Below, piece after piece: positions 62,059 through 64,000 of a DNA stretch of 64,000 nucleotides. Each line of letters begins with the position of its first letter. The stretch's first letter is position 1. This DNA is from Caballeronia temeraria (GTDB taxonomy: Bacteria; Pseudomonadota; Gammaproteobacteria; Burkholderiales; Burkholderiaceae), in the NCBI RefSeq assembly GCF_001544795.2, contig NZ_FCOI02000005.1, positions 66,402 to 130,401 on the forward strand. Direction: 5' to 3'. Below the pieces are notes generated by a model. That model ran no database searches and was not told the DNA's origin. It worked only from the letters and a program-made list of their open reading frames with translations. Made by a program: the position numbers and the translations under genes.

Positions 62059-62944
62059 TGAAGCGCAGCGCGAGCCGCGCGAGCTTCGGCACGGTGACCG
62101 GACGCAGCAGGCGCGCGTCATAACCGCCCATGCGGCGATCGTTTTCGGTGAGACACAGCTCGATCAGCGAGCGGACCGATACATCGCCCGCAACGGAATC
62201 GCCGACATTCGCCGGAAAGTTCGCATCCTGCGCCGCACCTGACGTGTCGAAGCCGCGCGCGAGCGAAATGCGGTCGCGAATCAGCGAGAACCAGACGCTC
62301 GCGGTCTTCGCGAGGAACCACGGCTTGCGGTACCACGGCAGACTGTGCCGATACCACGCGACCCAGTTTGCGAAGAACAGAATGTGCCGCGCCTCTTCCT
62401 GAATGACCGGCTCGAAAGTCTCGACGAGTTCTTCAGGGAAATATCCCGATTGGCGCGCCGCCTCGAACAACCCGAACGCGAAGAAACTGTCGATGCATTC
62501 GCTGTAGCCCGTCAGCATCCACGCGCGCAGGGCGTCGTCGGGCGCGGGATACGGCGGCTCGGGCGCGAGCTCGATGCCATACGCCTCGACCAGCTTCGAG
62601 AGCACGAGCTTGTGCCGCGCTTCCTCGCCGCCGTTCATGCGCAGGGCTTCGCGCAATTGCGGATCGTCGACGGTGCCCGCGTAGGTCGCCACGCGAATCG
62701 ACGCACGGCCTTCCGTCTGCACGGCGATATCCCAGATAGGCAGCGAGGTCACGCGCTTCAACGCGGCCGGGTCGAGCTTCGGCCAGTCGATGACGGCCGG
62801 CTTGTACGGATTGTGCGTCGTCAGGAGCATCTCGCAGAACATGCGCTTGTGCAGGTCCGAACCGATCGGAATTTTCCCCGTCGACCGGTACGTCCAGTTG
62901 CGCATCGCATGATCTGCATCCACCGGGTTGAGCGTGTCGGACAT
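62048..62944 (-). CDS. Predicted diiron (ferritin-like) oxidase of unknown substrate
   Basis: 298 residues. Helical, with the classic non-haem diiron ligand set: Glu78 (VQTEGR), Glu108-x-x-His111 (GEEARHKL), Glu149 (GYSECI) and Glu184-x-x-His187 (QEEARHIL). Two EEARH motifs are the clear signal of the ferritin-like oxidase superfamily. Extended aromatic-rich C-terminal region (WVAWYRHSLPWYRKPWF) may contact membrane. Substrate unknown; neighbours (TetR, MFS transporter) do not settle it. Start at 62944 fits best. Confidence 0.75.
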   Translation of the reverse strand: MSDTLNPVDADHAMRNWTYRSTGKIPIGSDLHKRMFCEMLLTTHNPYKPAVIDWPKLDPAALKRVTSLPIWDIAVQTEGRASIRVATYAGTVDDPQLREALRMNGGEEARHKLVLSKLVEAYGIELAPEPPYPAPDDALRAWMLTGYSECIDSFFAFGLFEAARQSGYFPEELVETFEPVIQEEARHILFFANWVAWYRHSLPWYRKPWFLAKTASVWFSLIRDRISLARGFDTSGAAQDANFPANVGDSVAGDVSVRSLIELCLTENDRRMGGYDARLLRPVTVPKLARLALRFIRK

Positions 62945-63030
62945 ATTCGAATATTCGCCGCCGATTAGGTAGGTCCTGCGGATTCTGGCATACGAAACGC
63001 TGACTCGCAGCATCGCGCGCTTATTTTCGC

Positions 63031-64000
63031 TCAATGCGAGATTTTCTCCAGCGCGAGATCCCGCGTTCGCGGACCCATGAGACCGATCGCGGCCATCACG
63101 ACCAGCATCGCCGATGCGATGAACACGAACACGCCCGTCGTCCCGAAGCCCTTCAGCACGCCCGCGATGATGAACGACGTGAAAATCGCCGAGAAGCGGC
63201 TCCACGAATACACGAAACCGACGGCGCGCGCGCGGATGCTCGTCGGAAACAGTTCTGCCTGATAGGCGTGATAGCTGTAGGACATGATGTTCGCGGAGAG
63301 CGTGAGGCCGACGCCCATCGCGATGAGAAACGCCGCGTCGCCCGACTGGCTGAACGCGAGCCCGCAGACGATGTTGAGCGCCGCCATCGCGACGATGGCC
63401 GTCTTGCGCTCGATCCTGTCGGCGATGGCGAGCCCGATCATCGGTCCGATGGGCGCCGCGATCGCGATGATGCTCGAATACATCAGGCTCGACGTCACTG
63501 TGATGCCCTGCTTCACGAGCAGCGTCGGCACCCAGTTCGCGAAGCCGTAGAAACCGACGGTCTGGAACACGTTGAAGATGATCATCATCGTGGCGCGCTT
63601 GCCGTAGGGCGGCTTCCACATGTCGGCGAAAGCGCCGCGTGTGCCGGCGGTCTCGACGGCGGGCTCGGGCGGCGGAAGCGGCTTGCCATACTCGCGCGCG
63701 ACCTGTTCTTCGAGTGCGCGCATCACGCGATCGGCTTCGTCGAGCCGTCCTTTTTGCGCGAGCCAGCGCGGGCTTTCCGGTAACGTGCGGCGAATCCACC
63801 AGACGAAGAGCGCACCGTGCGCCCCGATGATGACGACCCAGCGCCAGCCGTCGATGCCGAGAGGCGCGCGCGGCACGAGCAGATACGCGAGAAACGCGAC
63901 CACGGGCACCGCCAGGAAGCCGACCGCCTGCTCGCACGCGAAGGCGCGGCCGCGAATGTGCTTTGGCGCCAGCTCGGAGATATACGTGCCGATGGTCACC
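63031..64000 (-). CDS. MFS transporter (C-terminal part)
   Basis: About 322 residues of the C-terminal part, running off the right edge; the N-terminal start is not in the window. Motifs ESPRWLAQKGRLDEADRVMRALEEQV (mid-loop) and ELFPTSIRARAVGFVYSWSRFSAIF (sugar/acid symporter signature) match metabolite-H+ symporters of the sugar or aromatic-acid type. About eight membrane helices are visible. The 87-bp gap to the diiron gene (same strand, downstream) allows one operon. Confidence 0.88.
   Translation of the reverse strand, partial: VTIGTYISELAPKHIRGRAFACEQAVGFLAVPVVAFLAYLLVPRAPLGIDGWRWVVIIGAHGALFVWWIRRTLPESPRWLAQKGRLDEADRVMRALEEQVAREYGKPLPPPEPAVETAGTRGAFADMWKPPYGKRATMMIIFNVFQTVGFYGFANWVPTLLVKQGITVTSSLMYSSIIAIAAPIGPMIGLAIADRIERKTAIVAMAALNIVCGLAFSQSGDAAFLIAMGVGLTLSANIMSYSYHAYQAELFPTSIRARAVGFVYSWSRFSAIFTSFIIAGVLKGFGTTGVFVFIASAMLVVMAAIGLMGPRTRDLALEKISH

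Overview
The window is GC-rich chromosomal DNA of a betaproteobacterium, most likely Burkholderia sensu lato (Burkholderia, Paraburkholderia or Caballeronia). This rests on gene content and family flavour: a DUF4148 protein, PcaQ-pcaHG, a hut operon using HutF and HutG, a GsiABCD-type peptide importer and many LysR/TetR regulators. It is not read from any marker gene. No rRNA, tRNA, insertion sequence, integrase, prophage or CRISPR array was seen. Apart from one small toxin-antitoxin pair it reads as ordinary backbone, rich in catabolic and scavenging operons.

Layout. 1-2.8 kb: end of a slipin gene, an NfeD-type membrane protease, a small secreted protein and a YjbQ enzyme. 2.8-5.9 kb: an aspartate carbamoyltransferase with a fused N-terminal helix-turn-helix, an orphan small gene, a brnT-brnA pair and a CDP-diacylglycerol pyrophosphatase. 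6.0-14.2 kb: a five-gene reductive pyrimidine catabolism operon (amidohydrolase, preT, preA, NCS1 permease, dihydropyrimidinase), diverging from a RutR-like TetR gene, with a RutR-like palindrome at the promoter. 14.9-20.1 kb: hutH-hutC-hutD-hutF-hutG. 20.1-21.5 kb: an acetyltransferase, crcB and a small gene. 21.5-30.6 kb: a peptide-scavenging operon (RpiR regulator, isoaspartyl peptidase, four GsiA/B/C/D-like importer proteins, DmpA-like and DppA-like aminopeptidases). 30.8-37.0 kb: an MscS-like channel, a LysR regulator, a YciI protein, an OmpA/DUF937 envelope protein and a GlsB-type membrane protein. 37.0-40.6 kb: hutU-hutI and an Lrp-type regulator. 40.7-49.3 kb: a LysE exporter, a ROK regulator and a signalling neighbourhood of a GGDEF-EAL protein, a FeeM-like acyltransferase, an unknown protein and an EAL phosphodiesterase. 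49.3-54.6 kb: prolyl iminopeptidase, PlsC-like acyltransferase, a lone receiver protein, pcaQ and pcaHG, and a DUF2288 protein. 54.6-64 kb: an AI-2E family transporter, an OmpA lipoprotein, a liu-type leucine operon (isovaleryl-CoA dehydrogenase plus both methylcrotonyl-CoA carboxylase subunits) diverging from a TetR gene, a predicted diiron protein and the C-terminal part of an MFS transporter.

How it works together. The dominant theme is nitrogen and carbon salvage: pyrimidines, histidine, small peptides including isoaspartyl peptides, protocatechuate and leucine. The histidine pathway is complete but split into two operons about 18 kb apart. Both carry the same HutC-like operator (TTGTATATACAA type), two copies each, so one HutC probably controls both. 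Other legible regulation includes a perfect palindrome against the ribosome site of the HTH-ATCase gene, twin TGAG-N5-CTCA sites in the liuA/tetR gap, and repeated CGATGAAA elements before the rpiR operon. The least understood parts are the HTH-ATCase fusion, the FeeM/c-di-GMP neighbourhood and the predicted diiron protein. All functions are inferred from sequence reading alone; no database search was run.
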